The notes under the pieces are model-generated. The model saw only the letters and a program-made list of their open reading frames with translations, did no database searches and was not told where the DNA came from. From Manihot esculenta (Eukaryota > Streptophyta > Magnoliopsida > Malpighiales > Euphorbiaceae), in assembly GCF_001659605.2 (NCBI RefSeq), contig NC_035170.2, positions 14,208,567-14,272,566 of the forward strand: a stretch of 64,000 bases of DNA, given 5' to 3'. Shown in pieces: positions 11,211 through 23,312 of this stretch (its first letter is position 1; the number at the start of each line of letters is the position of its first letter). The position numbers were made by a program, and so were the translations under genes.

Positions 11211-12132
11211 TATAGAAAAATTCACAATTCTCTCAACTCACGTGTTTAACTTTCAAGCACTCACTTGGTATTTCAAAAGTGCACTTCAAAATAAAGACTC
11301 AATAAGCCAAGCTTGTATGATTCAAATAATAAGGAAAGTAAGGAAAGACCTAACAAGAAAAGATAGGAAACAACACTAGATGCAAACTGACCAAAATGAA
11401 CAAACGGATTGATTTAACACACAAAAGTGAAATTTCATGTACTAAGTGTAATTAGATGTTCAACAATGTGCAATTTGTCAAACTAAGTGTAAGGAACCAA
11501 CAAACAGAAAGACACCAAATTGACAAACTAAGAATCAAAAATTAACAAGACGGATGTGCTTAACACGAAGTTATCGCTAAGCATGCAATCCTAGGTTAAC
11601 TGATCTTAATATTGACTCAACAAAAACAATTCAAAGCAAGCAAACAAAAAAGACATTTAAAACAACAAGTATTAAGTAAAACTATTTTTGTGAAAATACT
11701 ACCCAAATTTGCCCTAAACCTACCCCAAACATGTATTTCGAATCCCAAACCCTGAAATATGTTCAAGGTATATGAAATATGATTTGTACCAGTAGGTATC
11801 AATATCAAAATGAAGTTTAAACAATTGACCCAAATTGCAGAAATTCTTTCTCTTTTTTTTCTTCTTTTTGGTATTGTTTTTTTATATGGACTAAAGTAAG
11901 ACACTGGAAATACTATTCTAAGAGTGTTAGAATAGGAGCATACGAATTAGGGCAGAAAGCACAAACCAAACCACTGAAGATAATAATTCTGCCTAAACAA
12001 GAATTTAGGGTAAAATACGATTTGAACAGCAACTAAACAATGCATTCGAGTCTGGTAGGTATCCCAAACGGAAAGATCATGAAAAATTAAAGAAAAGACA
12101 CAAAGGATTGTTAAGAAATTATTACTAAGCCT
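11211..12132 (-). other. Element B 5' leader
   Basis: This is about 920 bp of untranslated leader between the primer site and gag on the minus strand. It is AT-rich with no ORF of note. A closely matching segment recurs at 40868-41621 in the rearranged B fragment, with an internal deletion of some 200 bp there. Confidence 0.75.
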
Positions 12133-12145
12133 AGCTCTGATACCA
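12133..12145 (-). other. Element B primer binding site (tRNA-iMet)
   Basis: The minus strand reads TGGTATCAGAGCT just inside the 5' LTR. It is complementary to the 3' end of plant initiator methionine tRNA. Confidence 0.88.
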
Positions 12146-12147
12146 AT

Positions 12148-12782
12148 TGACGCGGAACCCCAGCCTATTAGAGACTGAAACGACACATGCCCTAGTAAAA
12201 AGAACTTAGTTCAGAAAACAATTCCCCAATCTAAAGCACCCTTAATTAACATGCAATTAAGAACACTTATAACTGATTGATTTTAAAAACAGCAAGAATA
12301 AGAAACATATAAGTTAGTATCGAACCTTATTCGTGATGCAATGTCAAGAATCAAGATCTCTCTTAAGCTCTCAAAGAAGAATCGCATAAAGCAATTGTAT
12401 TGAATAATTGATGATATGTCTACAATATGGAAAAAGAGATGTTTTATATAACATAAATAAAGACCCATGATCTTTGCCACTTCCCACTACTAGGCATGGA
12501 CCCATGATTTATGCCACTACCCACTACTAGTTGACTACCAACTACTAAATAGCTACCCACTATAAATACAAAATTTGAATTGTCAATAAGGACACATTCG
12601 ACCTAATTGACTTGGAATGGTCAGATTGTTCTTCAACTTCAAAATGAACTTGCAAAGCTTCAACATATTCCTTCATGAATCCTTAAAGTGCTTCCTTCAA
12701 CCTCTTGGATCTCAACCTTGTAATTGGTCCTTGAGGCAATGCTAGCTCATCATTTTTAGTGTTGTTGATCGTGCTTACATCA
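12148..12782 (-). repeat. Element B 5' LTR (635 bp)
   Basis: It has the same ends as the 3' LTR, but the 12510-12560 minisatellite has only two to three units. The right flank starts with the target duplication AAAGT. Confidence 0.9.
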
Positions 12783-12962
12783 AAAGTTAAACCGTACTCA
12801 CGCTGTTTAACAAAGAAGACCAAACTGCGGTTTTTCTGAGGGTCGATTAGACCAGAAAGAGGAGGATCGGGAAGAACAATCCTCTCATTACGATAGGGAG
12901 GCCGGATATGGAAGAGAGGGGTGTCCAGATACTCCTTAGAAAAGAAATTTTTCAAGGTGGAG
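12783..12962 (-). pseudogene. Split transposon-type gene, middle piece (PF04195-like)
   Basis: This piece lies between elements B and D. The minus strand reads STLKNFFSKEYLDTPLFHIR, then NERIVLPDPP and LVFFVKQREYGLTF up to the B target site. The pattern NERI...P followed by an aromatic-rich 'YGL.F..P' segment fits the start of PF04195-type proteins. It is open throughout, with no stop in 60 codons. The run-on ORF into the B LTR is accidental. Confidence 0.6.
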
Positions 12963-14604
12963 TGATAGAGCATATTTTAGCACATTTTATCATGATATTA
13001 TTGATGTTTATTTGCATCTTTTCTGCCTAATTTTGTGGTTTTAATCATGTTTTGCAGACATTAGGTGTAAAGAGACAATCTGGAGAAAATACTCTTAAAA
13101 CTGCCAAAAAGTGTCAAATATGGAAAGTGTCAAAAAGGAAGGTTTTCAAATAAGGAAAGTTTTCAGAAAAAGAAAGTTTTCAAATAAGGAAAGTGCAGAA
13201 GCAAAAGCAGATAAGGAAAGCTCAGTCAGATGATTATTTGAAATTCAAATTGCAGATCTTTCTTTCATTGTTCAAAGATGTGGACACACTGCAGCAGTCA
13301 TATCTACCTATTTAGGCAGCAAGATTTCATTACGACGCACTTGCCTCTTCTGCGTCCAGCATTCAAAATTCAAACGAAGGCTCCACCTAAAAAGGAAAGA
13401 CTGGACAGATTCATTTTCCCTTCTGCAGTCCATGCCGAGCGCACATCTGCCTTCTGTAGTCCATGCCGCGTGCCACCTTCCTCCTGAAGAGCATGTGCAC
13501 GCCTCTTTCCTTCTGAATAATTTGCAACGCGATTCTTTCCTTTTCAGACACAACTTGGGCAGCAAGCACCTCTTGGGCAGCAAGGAGACCTAGGGCAACA
13601 CTTTCAACTATAAAAAGACACATAACGAGCCACCCCATTCTTTTTCTACACCCCTTTAGACACACCTACGGGATTGCAAGTGACACCATCTCTTCTTCAT
13701 CTCTTTCTTTATTTTTGGTTTTTGTTTCAGTCATGAGTGGCTAAAACCCTTTTATTCTAGTTGAAGATTGATTGAAACTTAAGTTGTTTTATGGATTGTG
13801 AGATCTGAACATAAACTATTTGTCTTTGGTTTGTTCAATATTCATACAATTTCATGCTTGATTCCATTATTGCTTTGTTGTTTTGATCAAATTGGCCACT
13901 TGATTCTTGATTGCAAGCTAATATATTGTTAGTTTGGATAATTTTAAGTCTGTAATTGCTTGGATTATTCAAACATAAGAATATTTGGTGTAAAAACTAA
14001 GGAAATTGTATGATCTAGCAACATCTCATGCGTCTAGGTAGCTAGGATTGGATCTCTCTCTTTCTCAATGCAATTGACAGTTGTTTGTTGCCTGAGGCCT
14101 GAGGCCTAAGGACATTCCTTGGCAACTTGTTGATTAGTAATTAATTAGAAGACGTTCCCTAATTGGTTTAATCTTAAGGAGAGACATGGTGGTGGGAAGC
14201 ATCTTCCATCCCTATAACTAATCTATTGAAACAACCAAAGAAACATAGTGTCAATAATCAATCCTAACAACTGAAGTGAATCTGATTCTTCAACTAAAAC
14301 ATTCTCATTATTAATTTCTTTTATTTTAATCATTTGCTCTCTTTTATTGCTTTCAGTTTTAGATCTCTTGAATCAATCTCAAACCCCTCCAATTTACTTT
14401 CAATTTATTTGTTTTCAGTTTATCTCGTTTCAGTCTATTTCTCTTTCAGTTTATTTTTGTTTCAGTTAATTCTCTTGATCTTGATAAGGAAGATAGCTAA
14501 GTTTTCAATTCTCTGTGGATTCGATCATTTACCACTATCTGCAGTAGTAATATTGTTGATAACCGAAAAGGTTATTTTTGACCGATTTTGACAACCGCGA
14601 GTCA
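12963..14604 (+). repeat. Element D 5' LTR (1642 bp)
   Basis: It starts TGATAGAGC and ends ACAACCGCGAGTCA, followed by the primer site. The body is conserved with 17202-19681. It includes GGGCAGCAAG motifs near 13560-13590 and repeated TTTCAGTTTATTT motifs near 14400-14470. Confidence 0.85.
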
Positions 14605-14608
14605 AAAA

Positions 14609-14624
14609 TTGGCGCCGTTACCGG
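14609..14624 (+). other. Element D primer binding site (tRNA-Asp type)
   Basis: TTGGCGCCGTTACCGG follows the LTR end after four bases. It matches the Athila/Tat-type primer site except for one transition and a diverged 3' side. Confidence 0.75.
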
Positions 14625-14817
14625 ATAATTGATTGAACTAATTTATTTTTCTTTCAAGACCAAATCAGGAACAAAGCACCACAGAATCTGCCTCTGAAGA
14701 AGCCACCATCACAGATCCCATCTCTGAACCCTCTCCATCGCACCACACTCTCATTCTCTTCACCATTCGGATTGCCCATCTTTTCACCAAAGCAAGTCAC
14801 CATCGCAGAACTGACTC

Positions 14818-16044
14818 ATGGATGAGGTAAGTACATCTGTTCTCTATTCTCAACTTTCTGAACTCACATCTGTTGTGAAAAGTATTGTCATAGGTCAAGC
14901 TCAACAATTTCAGCCACCAAGGCCATGTAGGATTTGTGCATATGTGGAACACCCAACTGATGAGTGTCCTACACTTTATGAGTATGACCAACCAGTGCAT
15001 GCGTTTGAAAGATTCAATAGTCAGCCTAGACATACATTTGGAGGATTCTATGAACAACCAAGACATGATCCCTACCATGACACATACAATCCAGGTTGGG
15101 GAGACTATCCAGACTTCAGTTATGCAAAGGCTAACGACTACCAAAATTATCAAGCATATCAAGCCCAACCAGTACCTCCAAGTTCCAATACTAATCTTGA
15201 TGAGGTAATGAAAATTTTGCAAAGTCTCCAACAGCAAGCAGATCAAATGGCCACCAGAGTGAATGCACTCATGTTAAGAAGCGAGCAAGAACTTTAAGAT
15301 GATGAGGAAGATGATGAGGAAGATGATGAGGAAGATGATAAGGAAGATGATGAAAGTTTGCAAGTACAAGAACAAGTTGCTGAAGAAAAACAAACAAAAA
15401 ACTGTTTGTCCAAACAAACTGATCAAACAGAACCTGTTGTTGATTTAGATATCATTGATTGTTTGAGCAAAAATGTCTTTTATATAAATCAAGATGATAT
15501 ACTAAACAATGATCTTTGCAGGGAAGAGGGCCAGAAAGAGCCAGAACTGAAAGAAACTGGCTGTTGCATCCAACAGGTGGACTGCAGCCATGCGTAGAAT
15601 GAACAGAAGCAGATCACACCACTTCAGCTTGGTGCGCAAATCAACCTTGCACAGACAGAGAGCATTCCAGGCACGGCTCTTCAGCTTGAACCACAGGACA
15701 GTCATCCCTTTCAGGTAAGTCCTGCGCAGAAAGAGGAACCGGAAACCAATTCAGCCATAGATCCAACACAAACAGCCCATGCTCACAAGGAACAAATGGT
15801 ATTCCAAGCACCAAAATTGAAGGAGCATGCGGATCAATGCCTGCCCAAACCTCCGGATAAGGTAGAGTTTGTTTTGCCTTAATTCAGTACTAAATTGCAA
15901 CTAGCCATAGAGAAACATGAATTGGAATTCAAAGTGCTTCCCGATCATCTCAAAAATGCAAACGTAAGAGCTAGAGGCACACCTCATCTGAAAGAGAAGA
16001 AACTAATCATGTTACTTCATGAGTACATAGAAAAAATAGGATGA
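14818..16044 (+). pseudogene. Element D gag C-terminus and pre-RT remnant
   Basis: One frame from ATG 14818 to TGA 16042-16044 is broken by stops at 15295, 15595 and 15880. Near its start is a CCHC knuckle (CRICAYVEHPTDEC), the form seen in Athila/Tat gag proteins ('HPTD.CP'). A Tyr/Gln/Pro-rich stretch follows, then an 18-bp acidic repeat coding DDEEDD at 15298-15357. The frame ends in ELEFKVLPDHLKNAN and KEKKLIMLLHEYI, which resembles the segment just before RT in Athila pol. RT itself never follows. The main gag domain upstream and the protease are missing, so the element could only move with help from another. Confidence 0.75.
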
Positions 16045-17201
16045 GTTGTGACCAAATCAAAAGGAGTGCTACACTTTCTACTCAATTCAGTTGGGACTCT
16101 TTTCCCTTTCCCAATTACTTGAGCCTTGATCAAGTGGATCACACCATGTACACCACACCCAGAGGAGTATTCAATTTTCTTTTGCATTTTAATTTTTCCA
16201 ATAATTTGAGGACAATGCATGAACTAGGTGTGGATGTGCATATCTCTGAAACTTTTATTTTCAGTTATTTTTGCTTTCAGTTTTAGTTTGAATAGCCACA
16301 GTTTGAATATTTTTGCTTTCAGTTTTTGTTCTCATTCTCAGTGTGATTTTTTTTGCTTTCAGTTTTTGTTCTCATTCTCAGTGTGATTTTTTCTTTTTTT
16401 TTTTGCATTTTTAGCCACAGTTTTTTGTTTCTTATTTTGATTTGCTCTAATCAAACTCATAAACTATGTTGGATGAGTTTTCTTTTCATGACCCCATTGA
16501 TGTGATGACTCTTTAAACCTATGTTGAATCAATTGCAGTGAGTTGTATTCATGTTTAAGAATTGCCTTTTGAATTGAATCTTTGAGCTTGCCATGGTGAA
16601 GAATATATTGATGACACTCATTAGAGAGAATGAATTGAAAGTTGTGTGAATGAACTTAACATGACTTGATTTAGCAATTGGTGTTGATTTGCCCAATGCA
16701 TGGATTAAAGGAATTCAGCAAAGGCTTAGACTTCATGAGCACAAATTGAAAATTGTTCCAATGGTTGAAAGACTATGAACAGAGCTAGTAGCCACTTGGA
16801 CAGGTGACCAACTGAGCAACTGGGGGTGGGTATCACCAATATGTACCTTCACGTCAAAAGGTTGGTGACTTCTTTAAGCAAAACTTAAGTGCAAAAAGCT
16901 GAACAAAGTACTTCAAGGTAATGGCAAGTCACTCTGAAAGCTAGAAAAAGTCTTAACAGAACAATAATATGTGCATGTGTAATCTCTCTCTCTTGAGGAA
17001 AACAAATCCTAGCCATGGCAAGTAAAGGGAAACAAGGAAAAAAGGTGAGTAACCTTGATGCATATATTCTTCACTGCAATGATTCAAAATAAGTATCTTG
17101 AGTAAGAGATTAAGTGGAAATAAGGATCAAGTAGCAAAGAAAGCTTGTTTGACTATGTTTATTTGCTCGAGGACAAGCAAAAGGCTAGGTGTGGGGGTAT
17201 T
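16045..17201 (+). other. Element D 3' non-coding region
   Basis: No gene is visible. A direct tandem repeat of about 40 bp (core GCTTTCAGTTTTTGTTCTCA) lies at 16312-16395. The region ends in the tract GTGTGGGGGTATT before the 3' LTR. Confidence 0.7.
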
Positions 17202-19681
17202 TGATAGAGCATATTTTAACCCATTTTATCATGATATTATTGATGTTTATTTGCATCTTTTCTATCTAATTTTGTGGTTTTAATCATGTTTTGCAGACAT
17301 TAGGTGTAAACAGACAATCTGGAGAAAATTCCCTTAAAACTGCCAAAAAGTGTCAAATATGGAAAGTGCCAAAAAAGAAGGTTTTCAAATAAGGAAAGTT
17401 TTTAGAAAATAAAAGTTTTCAAATAAGGAAAGTGCAGAAGCAAAAGCAGATAAGGAAAGCTAAGTCAGAAGATTATTTGAAATTCAAATTTCATATCTTT
17501 CTTTCCTTATTCAAAGATGTGCGCACACTGCAGTAGTCATATCTTCCTATTTAGGCAGCAAGATTTCATCACGACGCACTTGCCTCTTCTACGTCCAGCA
17601 TTCAAAATTCAAACGAAGGCTCCATCTAAAAAGAAAAGACTGGATAGATTTATTTTCCCTTCTGAAGTCCATGCCGCGCGCACATCTGCCTTTTGCAGTC
17701 CATGCCGCACGCCACCTTCCTCCTGAAGAGCATGTGCACGCCTCTTTCCATCTGAATAATTTTCAATGTGATTCTATCCTTTTCAGACACAACTTGGGCA
17801 GCAAACACCTCTTGGGCAGCAACTTAGACAACAAGGAGACCTAGGGCAACACTTTCAACTATAAAAAGACACATAAGGAGCCTTCCCATGCTTTTTCTAT
17901 GCCCCTCTAGCCACACCTATGGGATTGCTAGTGACACCATCTCTTCTTCATCTCTTTCTTTATTTTTGGTTTTTATTTCAGTCATGAGTGGCTGAAACCC
18001 TTTTATTCTAGTTGAAGATTGATTGAAACTTAAGTTATTTTATGGATTGTGAGATATGAACATAAACTGTTTGTTTTTTGTTTGTTCAATATTCATACAA
18101 TTTCATGCTTGATTCCATTATTACTTTGTTGTTTTGATTAAATTGGCCACTTGATTCTTGATTGCAAGGTAATATATTATTAGTTTGGATAATTTTAAGT
18201 CTGTAATTGCTTGAATTATTCAAACATAAGAACACTTTGTGTAAAAAGTAAGGAAATTGTATGATCTAGCAACATCTCATGCGTTTGGGTAGCTAGGATT
18301 GGATCTCTCTATTTCTTAATGCAATTGACAGTTGTTTATTGCCTGAGACCTAAGGACGTTCCTTGGCAACTTGTTGATTAGTGATTAATTAGAGGACGTT
18401 TCCTAATTGGTTTAATCTTAAGGAGAGACATGGTGGAGAGAAGCGTCTCTCATCCCTATAACTAATCTATTGAAACAACCAAAGAAACATAGTGTCAATT
18501 ATCAATCCTAACAACTAAAGTGAATCTGATTCTTTAGTGTCAATTATCATGTGTCTTTTTTGTTTCAGTCCATGCTGCGCGCCACCTTCCTCCTGAACAG
18601 CATATGCACGCCTCTTTCCTTCTGAATAATTTGCAACGCAATTCTTTCCTTTTCAAACACAATTTGGGCAGCAAACACCTCTTGGGCAGCTAGGAGACCT
18701 AGGGCAACATTTTTAACTATAAAAAGACACATAAGAAGTCTCCCATGCTTTTTCTACGCCCCTTTAGCCACGCCTACAGGATTGCAAGTGACACCATCTC
18801 TTCTTCATCTCTTTCTTTATTTTTGGTTTTTATTTCAGTCATGAGTGGCTAAAACCCTTTTATTCTAGTTGAAGATTGATTGAAACTTAAGTTATTTTAT
18901 GGATTGTGAGATCTGAACATAAACTGTTTGTTTTTTGTTTATTCAATATTCATACAATTTCATGCTTGATTCCATTATTGCTTGGTTGTTTTGATTAAAT
19001 TGGCCACTTGATTCTTGATTGCAAGGTAATATATTGTTAATTTGGATAATTTTAAGTTCGTAATTGCTTGGATTATTTAAACATAAGAACACTTGGTGTA
19101 AAAACTAATGAAATTGTATAATCTAGCAACATCTCATGCATTTGGGTAGCTAGGATTGGATCTCTCTATTTCTTAATGCAATTGACAGTTGTTTGTTGCC
19201 TGAGGCCCAAGGACGTTCCTTGGCAACTTATTGATTAGTGATTAATTAAAGGACGTTTTCTAATTGGTTTAATCTTAAGGAGAGACATGGTGGTGAGAAG
19301 CACCTTCTATCCACATAACTAATCTATTGAAACAACCAAAGAAACATAGTGTCAATGATCAATCCTAACAACTGAAGTGAATCCGATTCTTCAACTAAAG
19401 CCTTCCCATTATTAATTTCTTTTATTTTAATCATTTGCTTTCTTTTATTGCTTTTAGTTTTAGATCTCTTGAATCAATCTCAAACCCCCCAATTTACTTT
19501 CAGTTTATTTGCTTTTAGTTTATCTCGTTTCAGTCTATTTCTCTTTCAGTTTATTTTTGTTTCAGTTAATTCTCTTGTTCTTGATAAGGAAGATAGGTAA
19601 GTTTTCAATTCTCTGTGGATTCGTAGTAATATTGTTGATAACTAGAAATGTTATTTTTGACTGGTTTCGACAACCGCGAGT
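17202..19681 (+). repeat. Element D 3' LTR with a large internal duplication (2480 bp)
   Basis: The copy follows the 5' LTR from TGATAGAGC up to about 18536. After a short filler it restarts at the 'TCCATGC.GCGCGCCACC' position (18568) and runs to the LTR end at about 19681. About 840 bp of LTR is thus present twice. The final CA is lost. Confidence 0.8.
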
Positions 19682-19915
19682 AATGAAGGGAGTAATACTA
19701 GACTCTTGATTAATAATATCAGAAAGCTTCGGGCCATCCATGGTGGAGTAAAAAGCGTACCTCGAAGACGATGGGGCAGAAAAACAAAGCAGGCGGAACG
19801 TGCAGAGAGCAGAGGAGGAGGAGAGTTTTGTGAAGGCTAAGAAAATTTGAATTTTGAAACAGTGAAGTGAAGAAGAGACATTTTGATGGGAACAATCCTC
19901 GAGCCACGCGGTCAT
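19682..19915 (-). pseudogene. Split transposon-type gene, 5' piece
   Basis: The minus strand has ATG codons at 19915 and about 19740. The later one (MDGPKLSDIINQESSITPF) reads directly to the D insertion and is the more likely start. Its frame would have continued into the 12962 piece before the insertion. The exact joint cannot be rebuilt because the D end is clipped. Confidence 0.5.
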
Positions 19916-20455
19916 AATGGATTCTCGATATTTACCCTCTCATCACTTATGTAATAACTGATGAGGAGGTAAAGGGGCAATTGATGACCGCTGGGTTTCA
20001 CCACCCCAACATAAGGCCGAGCCCATAATGGCAATACTAGTCCAAGGTTCACGAAGCCTCTCAGGTGGGCCGGCCCAGCCCATCCGGCCTTGACTCAGTC
20101 TTGCTAAACGGATCGGGCTACCCTTAAGCCTCAGTCTCCTCACCCCAAGCTCGGCCATGAGACTTAACAGGAGAGGGGACAACAGGCCCAACCACCTAGC
20201 AGTCCCGTCTACACGCGTGCTAGGGGGAAATTAAATGGCCGTTGGCATGGAGCAGACGTCTGACGCTTTCGTATATACGGATCCGTATGATAGAGACAGG
20301 TGGCCTAGTAGCTGTAAGGCCATTAGACGTCACTAGCAGACAAAGGAAAAAGAATAAAAGGGGAGGAGCACCCTCCTCTCGGACCAAGCTTAACCAACCA
20401 TTGTAAAATTCTATATTTTTGGATCTCATAATATCAGGTTTCATGCCCATATTTG
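19916..20455 (-). other. Probable 5' flank of the split element
   Basis: This is GC-richer DNA than its surroundings, with many GGCCCA/TGGGCC motifs. It has a TATA-like CTTTTATTC on the minus strand near 20355. It may be the LTR or leader of the element that carried the PF04195-like gene. I could not find an unambiguous LTR end or primer site. Confidence 0.35.
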
Positions 20456-21039
20456 AAGTATGAACAATGGACTAGCAATCTACATAATGTCAGGATTTGT
20501 CGCCTTACACAATTGTCTATACAACCATGCTAAACATGCCCCGCCCTAATTATATTTGCCGGCTTCTTCCAGATCGGAATAGCACCCTCTTAGGGCATTA
20601 TTAGGTAAAATGACACCTAATAATACCTCACATACTATTGGCCAATGGTGACATGATTAACCTGTAATAACTGCACCCATTAATCGGCAACCCAGTAATT
20701 AGCCCCACATCTTGAAGTATCATGGTTATTTCCCATTTCGAAAATATAAATGTGTGGGTCTCTTGTCGCCACAGTTTAACAAGAGCAGTAATTAGGTGCC
20801 AATCCAAAGAAAAAAATATAAACGTATCACGCCATAAAAACCCGTACGCTGTAGGTGAGGTATAATTTGCTCTGAAATATTATCCAAATGCAAAATCGTA
20901 CACGTTCTTTTACAGCCTATCGCTCCAGTTTCTATAGTTTGTTGCCATATAATCTCATACTGATATTCTGATTACGCATATACCAACGATGGATCATTAG
21001 GACTCCGTAAAATATAATCACGACAATCACAGCGGTTGC
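20456..21039. other. Unassigned intergenic DNA
   Basis: I see no gene, repeat or conserved motif that I can support here. Confidence 0.5.
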
Positions 21040-21800
21040 GTCTTTTCTCCATATTTAATTATACAAAGTAATATACAATATCAAATCATAATCAAATACT
21101 ATACTAATACACATTTACTAAATTTATTATATCCAAAATCACAAAAAATATTCAATAATCATATTAAATTATCATTTATAAATTTTTATTAAACTTAATC
21201 ACAATTAATTTTTCTCACTAAATCACAATAAAAAATTTATCACGACACCAATATACTTTTACTAAATTTATTCTATCTAAAAATCAAAATAAATATTCAA
21301 TCACTATATTACATTATCAATTATAAATTTCTACAGCACTTAATCACATTTAATTTTTTTAACTAAACTAAATATAAATTATTAATTCATCCTATCTAAA
21401 TTACATTATATATTTTAAAACTAAATTATTATCAATATTTATTTTTTTCACTAAATCACAATAAAAATTATTTATCACTATACTAATATACATTTACTAA
21501 ACTTTTTCTATCCAAAACAGCAATATATATTCAATTAACATATTACATTATCAATTAGAAATTTCTAATACACTTAATCACACTTAATTTTTTTTACTAA
21601 ACTAAAAACAAATTATTAATTCATTACAACTAAATCATATTATATATTTTAAAACTAAATTAATTATTAATATTAAATTTTTTCACTAAATAACAGTAAA
21701 AAATTTAACACTACACTAATATACATTTACTAAATTTATTCTATCCAAAAATCACAATAAATATTATTAATTTATTATATCCTAAAATTACTATAATCAA
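21040..21800. repeat. AT-rich satellite-like tandem repeat
   Basis: A phrase of the form ACTAATATACATTTACTAAA recurs near 21103, 21247, 21481 and 21715. Between the phrases the order of secondary words (TATTACATTATCAATTA, CACTTAATCACA, TTTTCACTAAAT) is kept. Spacing is about 144, 234 and 234 bp, which suggests diverged tandem units of about 234 bp. AT-rich sequence without clear repeats continues to 21960. Confidence 0.7.
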
Positions 21801-21960
21801 TACTAAACTAATTTTTTCAACTACATCATAATTGTATAAATTTTCAATATATATAATAATAAAAATTATAATTATATACAAAATTACAACTCATAATTTT
21901 ATTTTTATATATCAAATAAAATATATATATACACATTTAAAAAATAAAAAAAGAATTTGA

Positions 21961-23014
21961 GTCATAGACAAATCTGTTAAAAAGAGAGGAAGGTGCTGAA
22001 GGAGATGCTGTAAAATGGTAAAGAGGGAGATGATGGAAAGGAAAAAGTGTGCTGAGGAGGGAGGTGGAGAGAAAGGAAGAAATAGGGAAATGGGGAGATG
22101 GGAAAGAGAGCCAAAGTCTCCACCTTACTCTGCTCAGCGAGCAGAGTAAGGAGCTGTGTGGGTGCATGCAAGTGCCACACGAGCCTGCATGCATGAAAAG
22201 TATCCAACACTATAAGTGCCAGACACTTTTTTGAGGTGATTGACCTTCACCTTCACTTCTTTGTCAAGGGTGCAGAGAATCACTGCACCTAGGTGCCGAA
22301 CATGCCATGTTTGCCACCACGGAAACAGTTCAGTGAGCTCCTGTAGTAGGGACCTCATTGTTCGACACCATTCGAACAATATGCTCCCGTGTGCCGAACA
22401 TGCTTTTTTGACACAAAATTCAAAAATATTTTCGGATTCTGCATTATTTGATAAATAATTTTTTAATTATGTATGATTTAAAAAAAATATCATATTTGTA
22501 CATCATACATTTTTTTGTCTTCTTTCTTGTTTCTCCTATTGTTGAAAGTTCTTTCTTCACATTGCTTATTCTATTTTGTCTACATGCATTATTTATTAAT
22601 AACAACAATTTGTTGTTGATATTCTTCTTTTGTTAACATAGATCATCTCTCCCCAAAGTGCTATTTTCGTCCTTTTAACTACTCCAATTGCTTGTAGTTG
22701 TTTCTCTGATTTCAATCCTTGAAACCAGCTAGCAACTTTTGTCCATTCCCATTCATTTTGCTTCTCTTTTTCAAGAATTCAGTTTAGATAGGCAACAAAA
22801 TGAGACAAGAGAAAACAACTACACCTATTAATTTAGCCTCAAAATCAGGTCATTACAAGAGAATGCAACTACACTAATTAATTTAGCCTCAAAATCAAGT
22901 TCCACATAAAAAGCAATATTCTTCTTGTTTTAGCCTCATTTCCCTGCATTTCAAGCAAAACAATATTATGTAGACCTAGAAAGTTAAACTAGTAGTGATT
23001 AAGCCAACTTTGTT
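21961..23014. other. Unassigned region with a short duplication
   Basis: The region starts with a purine-rich tract (21970-22110). Further on are two GTGCCGAACATG motifs (22292 and 22391). A direct tandem repeat of about 55 bp (core ATTAATTTAGCCTCAAAATCA) lies at 22805-22910. No coding gene was recognised; the short ORFs here have no family resemblance. Confidence 0.5.
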
Positions 23015-23312
23015 TCCCGTAAAATATTTGAAAAATATTTTCCTCATTTTCTGATATTTGGAATATCTAGAAAAATTAGTCGATGCAAAATATTTTCCTG
23101 ATCAAAGGAAAAATTAAGTTATTTTAAGAAAAATGACTTCTTTTATTTAAAATAAAAAGTCATTTTCGGTATTTTGAGAATCTTATTAAGATTTTTATAT
23201 ATAAATTCATTAATATATTTTATTTTTAAATTAAAATATAATAATGAAAAATAAATTATCGTATTGGAAAATATTTTTTTCCACAAAATATTTTTCACAA
23301 AAAATAAAAAGA
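23015..23312. mobile_element. Possible MITE with AT-rich terminal inverted repeats
   Basis: The left end GTAAAATATTTGAAAAATATT has a diverged reverse complement near the right end (AATATTTTTCAC). The interior is AT-rich with hairpin potential (AAAATGACTTC / AAAGTCATTTT). No target duplication could be defined, so the limits are approximate. Confidence 0.4.

Larger units (their letters stand above)
5929..12782 (-). mobile_element. Element B: complete Ty3/gypsy LTR retrotransposon, 6854 bp
   Basis: All structural parts are present on the minus strand: 5' LTR 12148-12782, primer site 12133-12145, leader, gag-protease, RT-RNaseH-integrase, polypurine tract 6654-6666 and 3' LTR 5929-6653. A perfect 5-bp target duplication AAAGT lies at 5924-5928 and 12783-12787, so the boundaries are firm. 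The insertion split a PF04195-like gene. The coding region has at least six stops and a frame change, so this copy is dead. The LTRs differ by 90 bp in length because of a minisatellite. Confidence 0.93.
12963..19681 (+). mobile_element. Element D: Athila/Tat-like LTR element without polymerase
   Basis: There are two long LTRs (from 12963 and 17202), a primer site TTGGCGCCGTTACCGG at 14609 and a purine/T tract GTGTGGGGGTATT before the 3' LTR. The primer site is like the TGGCGCCGTTGCCGGGGA site (tRNA-Asp) of Athila-type elements. The 2.6 kb interior keeps a gag C-terminus and a piece of the region before RT, but no protease, RT or integrase. No clean target duplication was found: TGGAG is on the left, and the right end is clipped at CGCGAGT. 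It interrupts the PF04195-like gene. Confidence 0.8.

Noticed and set aside
13278..13487. ORF found in both D LTRs (13278 and 17517)
   Set aside because: The shared frame follows from LTR duplication; there is no supported function, and similar short frames are expected in a 1.6 kb LTR.
12958..19690. 5-bp target duplication for element D
   Set aside because: The left flank is TGGAG; the right side has no matching 5-mer at the clipped LTR end (GGGAG several bases away is not convincing).
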